Of a stretch of DNA of 41,937 bases, positions 1-8,687 are shown piece after piece. This DNA is from Candidatus Margulisiibacteriota bacterium (GTDB lineage: Bacteria; Margulisbacteria; WOR-1; O2-12-FULL-45-9; XYB2-FULL-48-7): positions 1-41,937 of the forward strand of contig JALOPZ010000005.1 in assembly GCA_025453605.1 (NCBI GenBank), in the 5' to 3' direction. Every line of letters starts with the position of its first letter. The stretch's first letter is position 1. The notes below the pieces were generated by a model. The model ran no database searches. It was not told the DNA's origin and worked only from the letters and a program-made list of their open reading frames with translations. Position numbers and translations under genes: made by a program.

Positions 1-1
1 C

Positions 2-196
2 TATGGGCCGGCCGGGCGGATGATCTGGGCGCGGCGCTTTGCGCGGGGGACGATGGGGGGCTTGGCCGGCTACAACGCGGTGGTGTGGAACGGGCGGGAT
101 GCGCAGGACAAGATCACCGGGAACGGGATCTACACGTTCCGGGTCGTGCGGGGCGGGCGGTCGCTCGGGGTCGGTTACATCATTGTGAGCGACTAG
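2..196 (+). CDS. FlgD-like C-terminal domain of a surface protein (5'-truncated)
   Basis: The open frame enters from the left edge in the frame starting at base 2 and ends with TAG at 194-196, giving 64 C-terminal residues. The tail contains VWNGRDAQDKITGNGIY followed by an FRVV strand, matching the pattern W-[DN]-G-x-[DN]...G-[NV]-Y of FlgD-type Ig-like domains that end many secreted or surface proteins. The last gene of the same + strand cluster (12122-13315) ends with a very similar segment (TWDGRTDRGTLAGNGIY), so the two are probably paralogues bracketing the surface locus. The N-terminus and overall role cannot be seen. Confidence 0.75.
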   Translation, partial: YGPAGRMIWARRFARGTMGGLAGYNAVVWNGRDAQDKITGNGIYTFRVVRGGRSLGVGYIIVSD

Positions 197-215
197 AAAA
201 ACCATAAAAAATATA

Positions 216-244
216 TTGACATCACCGGGGTAAGGGACTAAAAT
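216..244 (+). promoter_or_regulatory. Near-consensus sigma70 promoter of the surface-protein locus
   Basis: TTGACA at 216-221, a 17-nt spacer, then TAAAAT at 239-244. This is the only place in the window where I see both a perfect -35 and a good -10 at ideal spacing. The predicted start near 251 leaves only about 6 nt before the ATG at 257, and there is no clear Shine-Dalgarno, so the transcript would be almost leaderless. Confidence 0.7.
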
Positions 245-256
245 GACGTTACCATC

Positions 257-1945
257 ATGAGAGGCCGATCGGTTTTCTGTGTGGTCTTTTTGCTGCTTTT
301 TATCGGCGCCGCCGGCGCCGCGCAGGTTTGGAAATCCCAGGTATCCACTAACGAAATCGTTCTTAACGATGTCGCCGCTGCCGATCCTCAATATGTTTGG
401 GCGGTCGGCGACGCCGGCGCGATCCTGGCGACCACCGACCGGGGCGCCACCTGGACCCCGGTTGCCAGCGGGACTGGCCAGGACCTCTCCGCTCTGGCCA
501 TCGGCTCCCGGACATATGGCTGGGCGGTCGGGAATACCAGAACGCTGGTCAAATACGACGGGTCCAGCTGGACCGCCTCTCAGCTTCTGCATGTCAGCGA
601 CCTCGATCTGACCGATGTTGTCTTGACCGGGACCAGCACGGTCGCGGTCACGGTCGGTGCCGGTTTCACCGGTTCGCTGGCCAACTATCGCAACTTTTTC
701 ATTAGCCGCGACGGCGGCACCACCTGGACCGGCTCGCACATTCTCAATACGGCCGAGACCGATTCCACGTTCACTTTCCTCTACGGCGCCTACTTCCTCG
801 ACGCGAACAACGGTTGGGTCGCCGGGATCAACACGGCGACGACCCCGGTCGGCAAGGTCTTTAAAACGACCGACGGCGGCGTCACCTGGCAGGATGTCAG
901 CCCGGTCGGGGTGGAGAATGTTGAGTTTCGTGATATATATTTTGCCAATAACAACCTCGGTTGGGCGGCCGGCGGCGACTCCAACACCAGTAACGGTTAC
1001 ATCTATCAGACGACCAATGGCGGGGTTAGCTGGACGCCGCAGTTCAGCGCCAATCCCGCTTTCCCCAAACATCTCTCCGGGAACAGCTCAAAAGAGATCT
1101 GGTCGGCCGAGCGCGACCACGGCGGCCTGCTCAACTACGACGGGACGAACTGGAGCGAGTTTACGGTTGTGACCAGCGGCTACTTTAATAGTGTGAACAG
1201 CCCCGATCCCTGGAACACCTGGGCGGTTGGCGGTCTTCTTTCGGCGGAAGTCGGCGGCCCGATGCGTTACGTATATAAGCTGGTTACCGACCCGTACAGC
1301 CTGGTTTCTGATCGAAAGGTTTATATCGGCACGGCGACTTATGAGGCCGATCTCGCTTTTTCCGGCAAAAATATTCAAACCAACTCTACCGTTACGCTTG
1401 AGGTGGAGTCGGGGGTTGAGTTGGTTACCTACGAGGTCCGCTATGTGTCGAGCGAAAAGAAGAATAAGATCGACGCCCGGGTCAAGATCGATCCGGTCAA
1501 CAGCCGGACCGGGACCTACTATTTTTACCTGGCCAATCCCGACGAGTCGACCAGTGGGAGAGGCACCTTTGTGGTCGAGGCTTCGGCCACTCCGGTGGAA
1601 AAACCGGTTGCCACGACCCTGCCGGCTAAAACGTTCGACCCGGCCACCGATCCGAGCCTGACGATGCAGGTCGCTACCCCCGGTGAACTGACGGCGAACG
1701 GGGTTCGCACTTCGTCGGTCCCGCCTGATGTCCTGCTCGAGCTGGTCGTCTACCGCTACAGCAATCGGCAGATCGTCTACCGCAAGCAGTTCAACGCTGA
1801 TCCGAGCGGCTATACCACGGTCACGCTCCAAAAGCTCACCGACCTGGGGGTCGACATCTCCGACGGCATTTATAACGCCATCGTTATTCACCCGCGCTTT
1901 GGCAAAATTGGAAGTGGGATAATCGTTGTTCACCACAGCCGCTAA
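257..1945 (+). CDS. Secreted Ycf48/BNR-type beta-propeller protein with C-terminal Ig-like region
   Basis: A 562-residue protein with an N-terminal signal peptide (hydrophobic FCVVFLLLFIGAAGA, cleavage near AGAAQ). The N-terminal half carries repeated Asp-box/BNR motifs of the type T-[TR]-D-x-G-x-T-W (TTDRGATW, SRDGGTTW, TTDGGVTW, TTNGGVSW) alternating with W-A-V/A-G strands (YVWAVGD, YGWAVGN, NGWVAGI, LGWAAGG), as in Ycf48-like seven-bladed propellers. From about residue 345 on there are Ig-like strands, ending with a FlgD-like GIYNAIV strand. It is exported and probably binds a surface or periplasmic partner; no enzyme residues are apparent. It starts the cluster behind the 216-244 promoter; the earlier ATG at 243 runs into a stop after five codons. 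Its end overlaps the next gene by 20 nt. Confidence 0.8.
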   Translation: MRGRSVFCVVFLLLFIGAAGAAQVWKSQVSTNEIVLNDVAAADPQYVWAVGDAGAILATTDRGATWTPVASGTGQDLSALAIGSRTYGWAVGNTRTLVKYDGSSWTASQLLHVSDLDLTDVVLTGTSTVAVTVGAGFTGSLANYRNFFISRDGGTTWTGSHILNTAETDSTFTFLYGAYFLDANNGWVAGINTATTPVGKVFKTTDGGVTWQDVSPVGVENVEFRDIYFANNNLGWAAGGDSNTSNGYIYQTTNGGVSWTPQFSANPAFPKHLSGNSSKEIWSAERDHGGLLNYDGTNWSEFTVVTSGYFNSVNSPDPWNTWAVGGLLSAEVGGPMRYVYKLVTDPYSLVSDRKVYIGTATYEADLAFSGKNIQTNSTVTLEVESGVELVTYEVRYVSSEKKNKIDARVKIDPVNSRTGTYYFYLANPDESTSGRGTFVVEASATPVEKPVATTLPAKTFDPATDPSLTMQVATPGELTANGVRTSSVPPDVLLELVVYRYSNRQIVYRKQFNADPSGYTTVTLQKLTDLGVDISDGIYNAIVIHPRFGKIGSGIIVVHHSR

Positions 1946-3848
1946 ACGGACCGGGCTGCTGGCCGCGCTGCTTCTGCTCGCGGCTGGCGTGGCATGCGCG
2001 CAGTATGAGGCGCCCGATCCCTCCAGCAATATCCCCAACGGCCGGACTCTCGGTCTCGGCCGGGCGGGAGCGGGGTATTCCGATGACACCGCCGCCATTT
2101 ATTGTAACCCGGCCGGTCTGGCTAAAGCGGCCAACTGGCAGTTCACCACTATGTCGGGGAAGTTCCTTGACGAGTTCAGCTATCTCTCTTTTTCCGGCAT
2201 CTACCCGACCGACGTTGGTTCATTCGGCCTCGGTTTCGTCGGCGCTTCGATCTCCGGCGCTTTTGCCACGGTCAAAGACCCCAATTCGTCCGATGACGAC
2301 CCGATCTATGTTATCGACACCACCAAACCGCCGGTTAGCTACTTTAATAATGTTTACCATCTCTCCTACGGGACCAACCTGTCGCGCTTTATCCGGCGCT
2401 TTGGCTGGGAAAAGCAGTTCTCGATCGGCGCCAGTGCCAAGCTCTTTTCTTCGGCTCTTTCCGGCGCCGACATTACCAACGGTTCGGCCAACGGGACCGA
2501 GCTCGACCTGGGTATCCTCTACGACACCAATCTCCCCTGGCTGACTCTCGGTGCGAACGCCCAGAATATCCTGCCGGCGTCGATGGGGGGGAAGCTTCGC
2601 TACGAGACCGGTCACGAGGAGTCTTATCCGGCCGCGTTCCGTTTTGGTGCCGCCTGGCGGGTGATCGGCAAGAACAATTCGATCCGTACTTTCGGCGCGC
2701 AGGAGCTCAAACTGGTCACCGATTACATTATGCATCCGACCCTTTCGCAGATGCCGGCCACCCTCCATCTCGGCGCGGAATACAATCCGGTCCCGATGGT
2801 CGCGCTCCGGATGGGGATCGATCAGGACGCGCTCGGTGATGGTCTCGGGACCGGTGTCGGCACGACCAGCAATCTGACCGGCGGCGTCGGCTTCAACTTT
2901 GGCGGTTTCCGCTTCGACTACGCTTACCACCAGTTCTCCTGGGCGGCGAACAGCGCCACCAACTATTTCTCTCTCACCTACAGCCCGCCGATCAAGGAAG
3001 AGGTCAAGCAGACGGAGCGGGTCGCTTTCACCTCGCCGGTTGACAAGACCCTGACTTTTGAAGCGCAAGCCGCGGTCAAAGGGCGCGTCAATGATACCGG
3101 GATCGTCTCGTTCACCCTCAACGGCCTGGCGCCGCGGATGGACCTCGACGGCAACTTCAATCAACTGCTTGAGCTTAAGATCGGCAAGAACAAGATCGCC
3201 GCTGTCGGCAAAGACCGGGGCGGCAAGCCGAATTTTGAGCGTAACTTCCGGCTGCTGCGCCTCCAGGAGTTCCCCGACGTCCAGCGGAGCTACTGGGTTG
3301 CCAAGCCGATCTCTCTCCTGGCGATGTCGAGTATCATCACCGGTTATCCCGACGGCAGCTTCAAGCCGGAGGGGAACATCACCCGCGCCGAGATGTGCTC
3401 CCTGCTGATGAAAACTAAAGGGACGGAGGAAGCATCGTCCCTCGTCTCTCGTCCTTCGTCCATCAATTTTAAGGACGTGCCATCCACCCACTGGGCTTCA
3501 AAGTTTATCTCCCGGGCCGCCTCGACCAGCGTGGTCAAAGGCTACCCGGGCAACCTCTTCAAACCGAACGGCAAGATCACCCGGGCCGAAGGGCTGGCGA
3601 TGATCACCCGCTTCTCCAGCGTCAGCGAAGAGGTCTATCAGTATGAGTTCCCTGATGTCGCTTATTCCCACTGGGCGGCCAAGCTGATCGCCGGCGCCGC
3701 CAAGGTGGATATGCTCGAGTTCCTGGCCGGCAAGCGCTTTGAGCCCGACCGGGCGCTGACCCGCGCCGAAGCGGTGGAGATGCTCTACAAGTCGCCGTAT
3801 GTTTACCGGCTGTTGAGTAAAGGATTGTTAGATTGGGAGAGTTATTAA
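1926..3848 (+). CDS. PorV/UPF0164-like outer-membrane barrel fused to three S-layer homology domains
   Basis: A 640-residue protein starting at TTG 1926, inside the end of the previous gene and behind a purine-rich GGAAGTGGGA. A signal peptide (LLAALLLLAAGVACA) is followed by a region starting GRTLGLGRAGAGYSDDTAAIYCNPAGLA, typical of PorV/PorQ-type and UPF0164 outer-membrane barrels (G-x-G-x-A...NPAGL), running to about residue 355. Residues 370-445 look like an Ig-type domain. Three SLH domains follow at about 447-497, 515-563 and 574-625, each opening F-[PK]-D-V-x-x-x-[HY]-W and holding a G-Y-[PL]...F-x-P-x-x-x-[IL]-T-R-A-E core. The SLH repeats suggest attachment to wall polymer or to the S-layer, so the protein may anchor the outer membrane or export surface proteins. 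A heptamer repeat (3435-3462) supplies the linker between SLH1 and SLH2. Confidence 0.85.
   Translation: MFTTAAKRTGLLAALLLLAAGVACAQYEAPDPSSNIPNGRTLGLGRAGAGYSDDTAAIYCNPAGLAKAANWQFTTMSGKFLDEFSYLSFSGIYPTDVGSFGLGFVGASISGAFATVKDPNSSDDDPIYVIDTTKPPVSYFNNVYHLSYGTNLSRFIRRFGWEKQFSIGASAKLFSSALSGADITNGSANGTELDLGILYDTNLPWLTLGANAQNILPASMGGKLRYETGHEESYPAAFRFGAAWRVIGKNNSIRTFGAQELKLVTDYIMHPTLSQMPATLHLGAEYNPVPMVALRMGIDQDALGDGLGTGVGTTSNLTGGVGFNFGGFRFDYAYHQFSWAANSATNYFSLTYSPPIKEEVKQTERVAFTSPVDKTLTFEAQAAVKGRVNDTGIVSFTLNGLAPRMDLDGNFNQLLELKIGKNKIAAVGKDRGGKPNFERNFRLLRLQEFPDVQRSYWVAKPISLLAMSSIITGYPDGSFKPEGNITRAEMCSLLMKTKGTEEASSLVSRPSSINFKDVPSTHWASKFISRAASTSVVKGYPGNLFKPNGKITRAEGLAMITRFSSVSEEVYQYEFPDVAYSHWAAKLIAGAAKVDMLEFLAGKRFEPDRALTRAEAVEMLYKSPYVYRLLSKGLLDWESY
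3435..3462 (+). repeat. Intragenic heptamer repeat (TCGTCCN x4)
   Basis: Four consecutive 7-nt units: TCGTCCC, TCGTCTC, TCGTCCT, TCGTCCA. They encode a SSLVSRPSS-like linker between the first and second SLH domains and keep the frame open. The same unit, on the other strand as GACGAGG/GACGAAG, occurs three times in tsaD. Confidence 0.8.
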
Positions 3849-3850
3849 CT

Positions 3851-5626
3851 ATGGAAATGAAGAAAAAGCTACAAGTCTTAATGTTCTGGTTGGTCGCGAT
3901 CGTGATGATGACGAGCCCGGTTTTGGGTGCTGTCCCGATGCGGATCAACTTCCAGGGGAAGCTGAACGATGAGGCGATGAAGGCGGCGAACTTTGATAAG
4001 GGGCTCACCGTTAAGTGCACATTTAAGATCGGGAGCGCTTATCAGGGCTCCTGCACTCTGACCACGGACGAGGCTAAAGCCAAAACCGACGGGATCACGT
4101 TTGTCGATAGTTTTGGCGTGTTCAGTGTCAGTATCGGTGGCGGGGGCGAGGTCAAGGATGAGATCGGCACCCTGGCGGCGGTCGATTGGACGCAGGATAA
4201 TCTGCTGCTCAACATCTCTTTCACACCGGCGATCGTTCCCGCTGGTGATCAACCGCTCAATTCGACCCCGTACGCACTGACGGCGCTGAACGTCCACGGT
4301 GGCTCCGGCTATTTTGCCGGCAATGTCGGGATCGGGATGACCAGTGCGACATCCAAACTGGCGGTTGCCGGTCTGGTTGAAATGACCGGTTTCAAAATGC
4401 CCACCGGCAGGAGCAGCGGTTACGTGCTAACCTGCGATGCCAACGGCAACGGTAATTGGGCGGCGGCTACGGGTGGTAGCGGGCTCACTAATCCGATGAC
4501 GACGAACGGAGATTTGATCGTGGGCGGGACGAGCGGTGCCCCGGCAAGGCTAGCGGATATCGCGACTGGTAATGCCCTCCTTTCCGGTGGTGTTGGCGCC
4601 CAACCGTCCTGGGGAAAGATCGGCCTGACGACCCATGTCTCCGGCACATTGCCGGTCGGCAACGGGGGTACCGGGCTTACCAGTTATACGTCCGGTGCTT
4701 TAGTGTATGCCAGCGGAACAAGCACGCTGGCTTCGCTGACCAAGGGGACCAGCGGGCAGGTCTTAACGACTAACTCATCAGGCAATCCTGCCTGGGCGAC
4801 TCTCCCGACATCGGGATTAACGGGGACTGTTACTACCAATTATTTGGTCAAAGGGTTAAATAATAATACGACGCTCCAAAATTCCGGGATCTATGAGATC
4901 AGCAATAAGGTTGGAATTGGTACGACCGCGCCGAACACAAAGTTACATGTTGTTGGCGGGTTGATCGTTGGTGACGCGACCGGCAACTGGGCTACCGCCA
5001 ATGGCGCCGCGGCGTTTGGTCAGAGCATTACGAACGTCGCGTATAATGCCGTAGCAATCGGGAACGGTTTTTCCAATACGGTTGATAACTCACTATCCGT
5101 TGGCGTTGGTTTCCAAAATATCCTATTTAATCCAATTGGCAACTGTTTTATCAGTCCGGCAGCGAACCAAAATACTCACCTGCTTGTTGGGCAGCTTCCC
5201 CAAAACGGAGATCCGCTGTTGGGACTTGGTTATAAATTGATGGTGAATGGCAATGCCTATGCTTACGGCGGGAGCTGGGCTGGATCGGATGTTCGCTGGA
5301 AGAAGAATATTGCGCCATTAAAGAGTTCGCTGGAAAAAGTCTGTCAGCTCCAGGGAGTCAATTACGAATGGCGGCTAGATGAATTCCCTGATAAGGGTTT
5401 CATGCCGGGGACTCAGGTCGGATTGATCGCTCAAGATGCTGAGAAAGCTGTTCCGGAGCTGGTCAGTACGGACAACAAAGGCTACAAAGCATTTGCCTAC
5501 GACAGACTGCCCGCCTATTTGGTCGAGGCGATCAAAGAGTTAAAGGCGGAAAACGATTCACTTAAGGCAGCCAATCAGGCTTTAGGGGCCAGGCTTAAGG
5601 CGATCGAGGATCGGTTAGCAAAATAA
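3851..5626 (+). CDS. Trimeric tail-fibre-like surface protein with C-terminal Peptidase S74 chaperone
   Basis: Start chosen at ATG 3851 behind GGGAGAG (3834-3840), giving 591 residues; the frame is open back to 3833. After a signal peptide ending SPVLGA comes an N-terminal domain (INFQGKL...STPYALTA) of the kind that opens many bacterial fibre proteins. The middle has phage-tail-fibre-like segments (GTLPVGNGGTGLTSY) and YadA-head-like repeats (AVAIGNGFSN, SLSVGVG). From about residue 478, GSDVRWKKNI matches the S-D-x-R-x-K motif of the S74/endosialidase intramolecular chaperone, where Ser and Lys form the self-cleavage dyad. A coiled coil (EAIKELKAENDSLKAANQ) ends the chain. The family forms homotrimers and releases its C-terminus after folding. 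I infer a secreted trimeric fibre; there are no phage structural neighbours. Confidence 0.85.
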   Translation: MEMKKKLQVLMFWLVAIVMMTSPVLGAVPMRINFQGKLNDEAMKAANFDKGLTVKCTFKIGSAYQGSCTLTTDEAKAKTDGITFVDSFGVFSVSIGGGGEVKDEIGTLAAVDWTQDNLLLNISFTPAIVPAGDQPLNSTPYALTALNVHGGSGYFAGNVGIGMTSATSKLAVAGLVEMTGFKMPTGRSSGYVLTCDANGNGNWAAATGGSGLTNPMTTNGDLIVGGTSGAPARLADIATGNALLSGGVGAQPSWGKIGLTTHVSGTLPVGNGGTGLTSYTSGALVYASGTSTLASLTKGTSGQVLTTNSSGNPAWATLPTSGLTGTVTTNYLVKGLNNNTTLQNSGIYEISNKVGIGTTAPNTKLHVVGGLIVGDATGNWATANGAAAFGQSITNVAYNAVAIGNGFSNTVDNSLSVGVGFQNILFNPIGNCFISPAANQNTHLLVGQLPQNGDPLLGLGYKLMVNGNAYAYGGSWAGSDVRWKKNIAPLKSSLEKVCQLQGVNYEWRLDEFPDKGFMPGTQVGLIAQDAEKAVPELVSTDNKGYKAFAYDRLPAYLVEAIKELKAENDSLKAANQALGARLKAIEDRLAK

Positions 5627-5637
5627 AGGGGAATCAC

Positions 5638-8600
5638 ATGATGAAACAGAGATTATTGGTTGGAGCGGTTATATCCTTATTGATGGCGGTGACGCTGATA
5701 ACCGCTCCCGTTTTTGCGGCTGTCCCGATGCGGATCAACTTTCAGGGAAAGCTGAACGATGAGGCGATGAAGGCGGCGAACTTTGATAAGGGGAGCACTG
5801 TTAAATGCACCTTTAAGATCGGGAGCGCTTATCAAGGCTCCTGCACCCTGACTACGGATGAGGCTAAAGCAAAGACCGATGGGATAACCTTTGTTGATAG
5901 CTACGGCGTCTTCAGTGTCAGTATCGGCGGCGGGGGCGAGGTCAAGGATGAGGTTGGGACCCTGGGGGCGGTCGATTGGACGCAGGATAATCTGATGCTT
6001 AATATCTCCTTTACGCCGGCGATCGTGACTGCGGGAAACCAGCCGCTCAACTCCACCCCTTACGCATTTACGGCCCAAAACGTGTCCGGCGGGTCGGTCT
6101 ATGCCACAAGGCCTAATGGCATTGCGGTTTTCGGCGTTTCAGATAAGAGTTATGCCGTCTATGGCAAAACAGGGGATACATCTGCCGGGCTTTTTGGCGT
6201 CTATGGTGCTGGTTGGGGTGGTGTCAAGGGAGAGTCAAAGGGAGGCGGGCCAGCTATTGAAGGCGCGGTTTCCTCCGCTGGGGGATGGGCGGGGAGTTTT
6301 TATGGAGATGTCAACATTTCCGGAAAGACCTGGACCGGGACTCTTGAGGCTTGGAATGACTTGCGCGCCAGCTCGCTAGCCCTGACCAAGGGGGGCGTTG
6401 TTATACCAACCGGCGGAAAGCTTTCTATCGGTGATATCTGGGGTTCGCCAAGAGCAGCCATTCATTTAACTTCAGCTGTTGGGTCAAGCCCCAGCCACGG
6501 TGTAACGACCGAATCACAGATCTTATTTGAGAATACCGGCATGTATTACAAGGGAGCGGTTGGCGAACGTTATGAGGTTTCCTACGGCTCCATGGGGACT
6601 AAAGTTGTTGAAGCCGGATTGGGCGGACCCGGATTAACAACCGCCGGCGGCCGGCCGCTTAATTACCGGTATTTTGTCTGGGATAAAACTTATTCTGATC
6701 CGGCCCTGATCATTGATTTTGGCTATGCCGGATACAAGAATGGTTATGTCGGTATCGGTACGACCGAAACCCCGGCCAGACTTACCGTAGGAGGCACAGT
6801 TGATGCGATGGCGGTCCAGCTCAGGAACGGCGCGAATGTTACGACTATCGGTCATGTCCTTACCTGTCAAGACGCCAGCGGGCTAGCGACCTGGCAGCCC
6901 GCTAGTTCTGGCGGAACATCCAGTGCTGGCGGGTGGACGGTCAATACCACGACCAGCAAGGTCACTTTAAGCAACAGCGCGTATAAGGTCGGCGTTGGCG
7001 GCGACCCTGGCAACGCAAAATTTTATGTTAACGGCAATGTTGGGATCGGGACATCGAATCCGGGTATGCCGCTGACCGTGTTTGGCGGAGCTCAGATAAA
7101 CGGGGCAAATGTTCAGGGTTTGATCGTCGACACATCAGGCAAGGTAGGGGTTGGGACGTCGCCCACTGCGGCACTAACAGTTCTTGGCGATGTTGATATT
7201 TCCAAAGATTTAAAAATTGGCGGAAACAGCGGAACGGCTGGTCAGGTCCTGACTTCAAGCGGTCCTGGAGTTGCCCCGTACTGGGGAGCCGGTGGAAGTG
7301 GTGGGAGTTCCCAATGGAGTACGGTCACCGACGGGATCCAGTATTCCGGAAAGGTAGGCATTGGCGCCGCTCCCCAGAGCCAAATCAAGCTAGCGGTTAT
7401 GGATGATACTTACCCGGCGATCAGCCTTGGTAAACCTCCCAGCAACAATTGGTCAACATGGGCGATAGCGACGAATGATGGTTATTATTCATCTTTTGCG
7501 AAGACCAATGATACTGTACTGCGCTCGACCGCCGGGAGTTTGATTTTGACGTCTTACACCGCCGGCGGTAGCGTCATCTTCGGAAACGGTGACCCTGACA
7601 CGGAAAAGATGAGGCTTAATCTTGATGGCAACTTGAGTATTGGGACGCAGTTTAGCAAGGCCCGGCTCAACGTTGTGGGCGGCATTTTTAACGTTGGTAA
7701 TCCAACCTGGTATGATACGCAGGGGACGTATCTTGGCTGGAACGGAATGACCGGAGGCGCCGGTGAAACTGATTTTGTTAACAACAAGGGAGCCGGAGTT
7801 GGCGGATTTGGTTTTTTTGATTCCGCCAATCGAATCCAACCGCTGATGTTCATCGCGACAGATGGGAAAGTCGGCGTCGGGACCTCAAGCCCAACTGTCG
7901 GATTGGATGTTGCCAACGGCTCAATTATCGCAAGAGGGAGTAGCGCGGGGATAACAGGCAGGGGTCTATCACTGGTCTTTGACAGCTCAATTGATACCGG
8001 TTATCTCAGATGCAAGGATGATGATACCGGGTATGCATTGCCATTGTCATTGATCGGGAACCCGGTACGCATGGCAAATGAGGCGGCCCATAGGGTTGGC
8101 ATTGGGACAAACACCCCTTCAGCAAAGTTGACCGTTGATCCTCAAGGAGCAGGTGGTATTTTGATCGGTAATCCTAATACGGCAGCGGGCGGCTATACCA
8201 GTCTTGGACTTACTATTTCCGCGGCTTCCGGTGGCTATGCCAAAATAGAAGCGATTAAATCCGCTGGGTCCCAATGGGGGAACATTGTTATTAATCCTGA
8301 CGGCGGCAATGTTGGGATCGGTTATACGAACCCAACATCTAAGCTTAATGTTAATGGCGCCGCATATTTTAACGGATATGTCCAATCAACTTCTATTGTG
8401 AGCGGTGATACCGGGCTGACGGCCGGGCCGGGTGCCTATGTCTTCAAAGAAAAGACGGCTTTTAATGTTGCTGTTGGTGTCGGATCAGTGGTTGTCGATC
8501 TGTCCGATGCCAACCCGACCGCCATCTACATGATGTCGGCGACACAGAGTAACGGCACAAATATCGTCCAATTGGGCAGCGGAGCGCTCTATTATAACCT

Positions 8601-8664
8601 GGCGACAAAAAAGGTTTATTCTGCCGTAAGCGGAACGATAAGTGCGATAGTGATTTATTACTAG
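5638..8664 (+). CDS. Long repetitive fibre-like surface protein sharing the N-terminal domain of its neighbour
   Basis: A 1008-residue protein; ATG 5638 or 5641, behind AAGGGG (5626-5631). After the signal peptide, the first mature ~117 residues (AVPMRINFQGKL to PLNSTPYA) differ from the preceding fibre protein at only a handful of positions, with close DNA identity as well, so this module was recently duplicated or gene-converted. It then has VYGxxG-type turns (AVFGVSDKSYAVYGKTGD) and about eight repeats of the form V-G-[IV]-G-T-x-x-P-x-[AS]-x-L-x-V-x-G, for example VGIGTNTPSAKLTV, as in bacterial fibre shafts. There is no S74 domain, so it may rely on a different folding route or co-assemble with the neighbour. 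The biochemical role is unknown. Confidence 0.8.
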   Translation: MMKQRLLVGAVISLLMAVTLITAPVFAAVPMRINFQGKLNDEAMKAANFDKGSTVKCTFKIGSAYQGSCTLTTDEAKAKTDGITFVDSYGVFSVSIGGGGEVKDEVGTLGAVDWTQDNLMLNISFTPAIVTAGNQPLNSTPYAFTAQNVSGGSVYATRPNGIAVFGVSDKSYAVYGKTGDTSAGLFGVYGAGWGGVKGESKGGGPAIEGAVSSAGGWAGSFYGDVNISGKTWTGTLEAWNDLRASSLALTKGGVVIPTGGKLSIGDIWGSPRAAIHLTSAVGSSPSHGVTTESQILFENTGMYYKGAVGERYEVSYGSMGTKVVEAGLGGPGLTTAGGRPLNYRYFVWDKTYSDPALIIDFGYAGYKNGYVGIGTTETPARLTVGGTVDAMAVQLRNGANVTTIGHVLTCQDASGLATWQPASSGGTSSAGGWTVNTTTSKVTLSNSAYKVGVGGDPGNAKFYVNGNVGIGTSNPGMPLTVFGGAQINGANVQGLIVDTSGKVGVGTSPTAALTVLGDVDISKDLKIGGNSGTAGQVLTSSGPGVAPYWGAGGSGGSSQWSTVTDGIQYSGKVGIGAAPQSQIKLAVMDDTYPAISLGKPPSNNWSTWAIATNDGYYSSFAKTNDTVLRSTAGSLILTSYTAGGSVIFGNGDPDTEKMRLNLDGNLSIGTQFSKARLNVVGGIFNVGNPTWYDTQGTYLGWNGMTGGAGETDFVNNKGAGVGGFGFFDSANRIQPLMFIATDGKVGVGTSSPTVGLDVANGSIIARGSSAGITGRGLSLVFDSSIDTGYLRCKDDDTGYALPLSLIGNPVRMANEAAHRVGIGTNTPSAKLTVDPQGAGGILIGNPNTAAGGYTSLGLTISAASGGYAKIEAIKSAGSQWGNIVINPDGGNVGIGYTNPTSKLNVNGAAYFNGYVQSTSIVSGDTGLTAGPGAYVFKEKTAFNVAVGVGSVVVDLSDANPTAIYMMSATQSNGTNIVQLGSGALYYNLATKKVYSAVSGTISAIVIYY

Positions 8665-8687
8665 AGGGGTGTTCGGGGGTTTAATAA

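Noticed and set aside
2220..3491. 423-codon open frame on the minus strand opposite the PorV-SLH gene
   Set aside because: The + strand gene has signal peptide, barrel and SLH motifs; the antisense frame is low-complexity, Arg/Asp-rich and without start signals. GC-rich codon bias leaves the opposite frame open.
3851..8664. Prophage tail region
   Set aside because: The fibre-like genes have signal peptides and no capsid, terminase, baseplate or integrase genes nearby; they fit a surface locus better.
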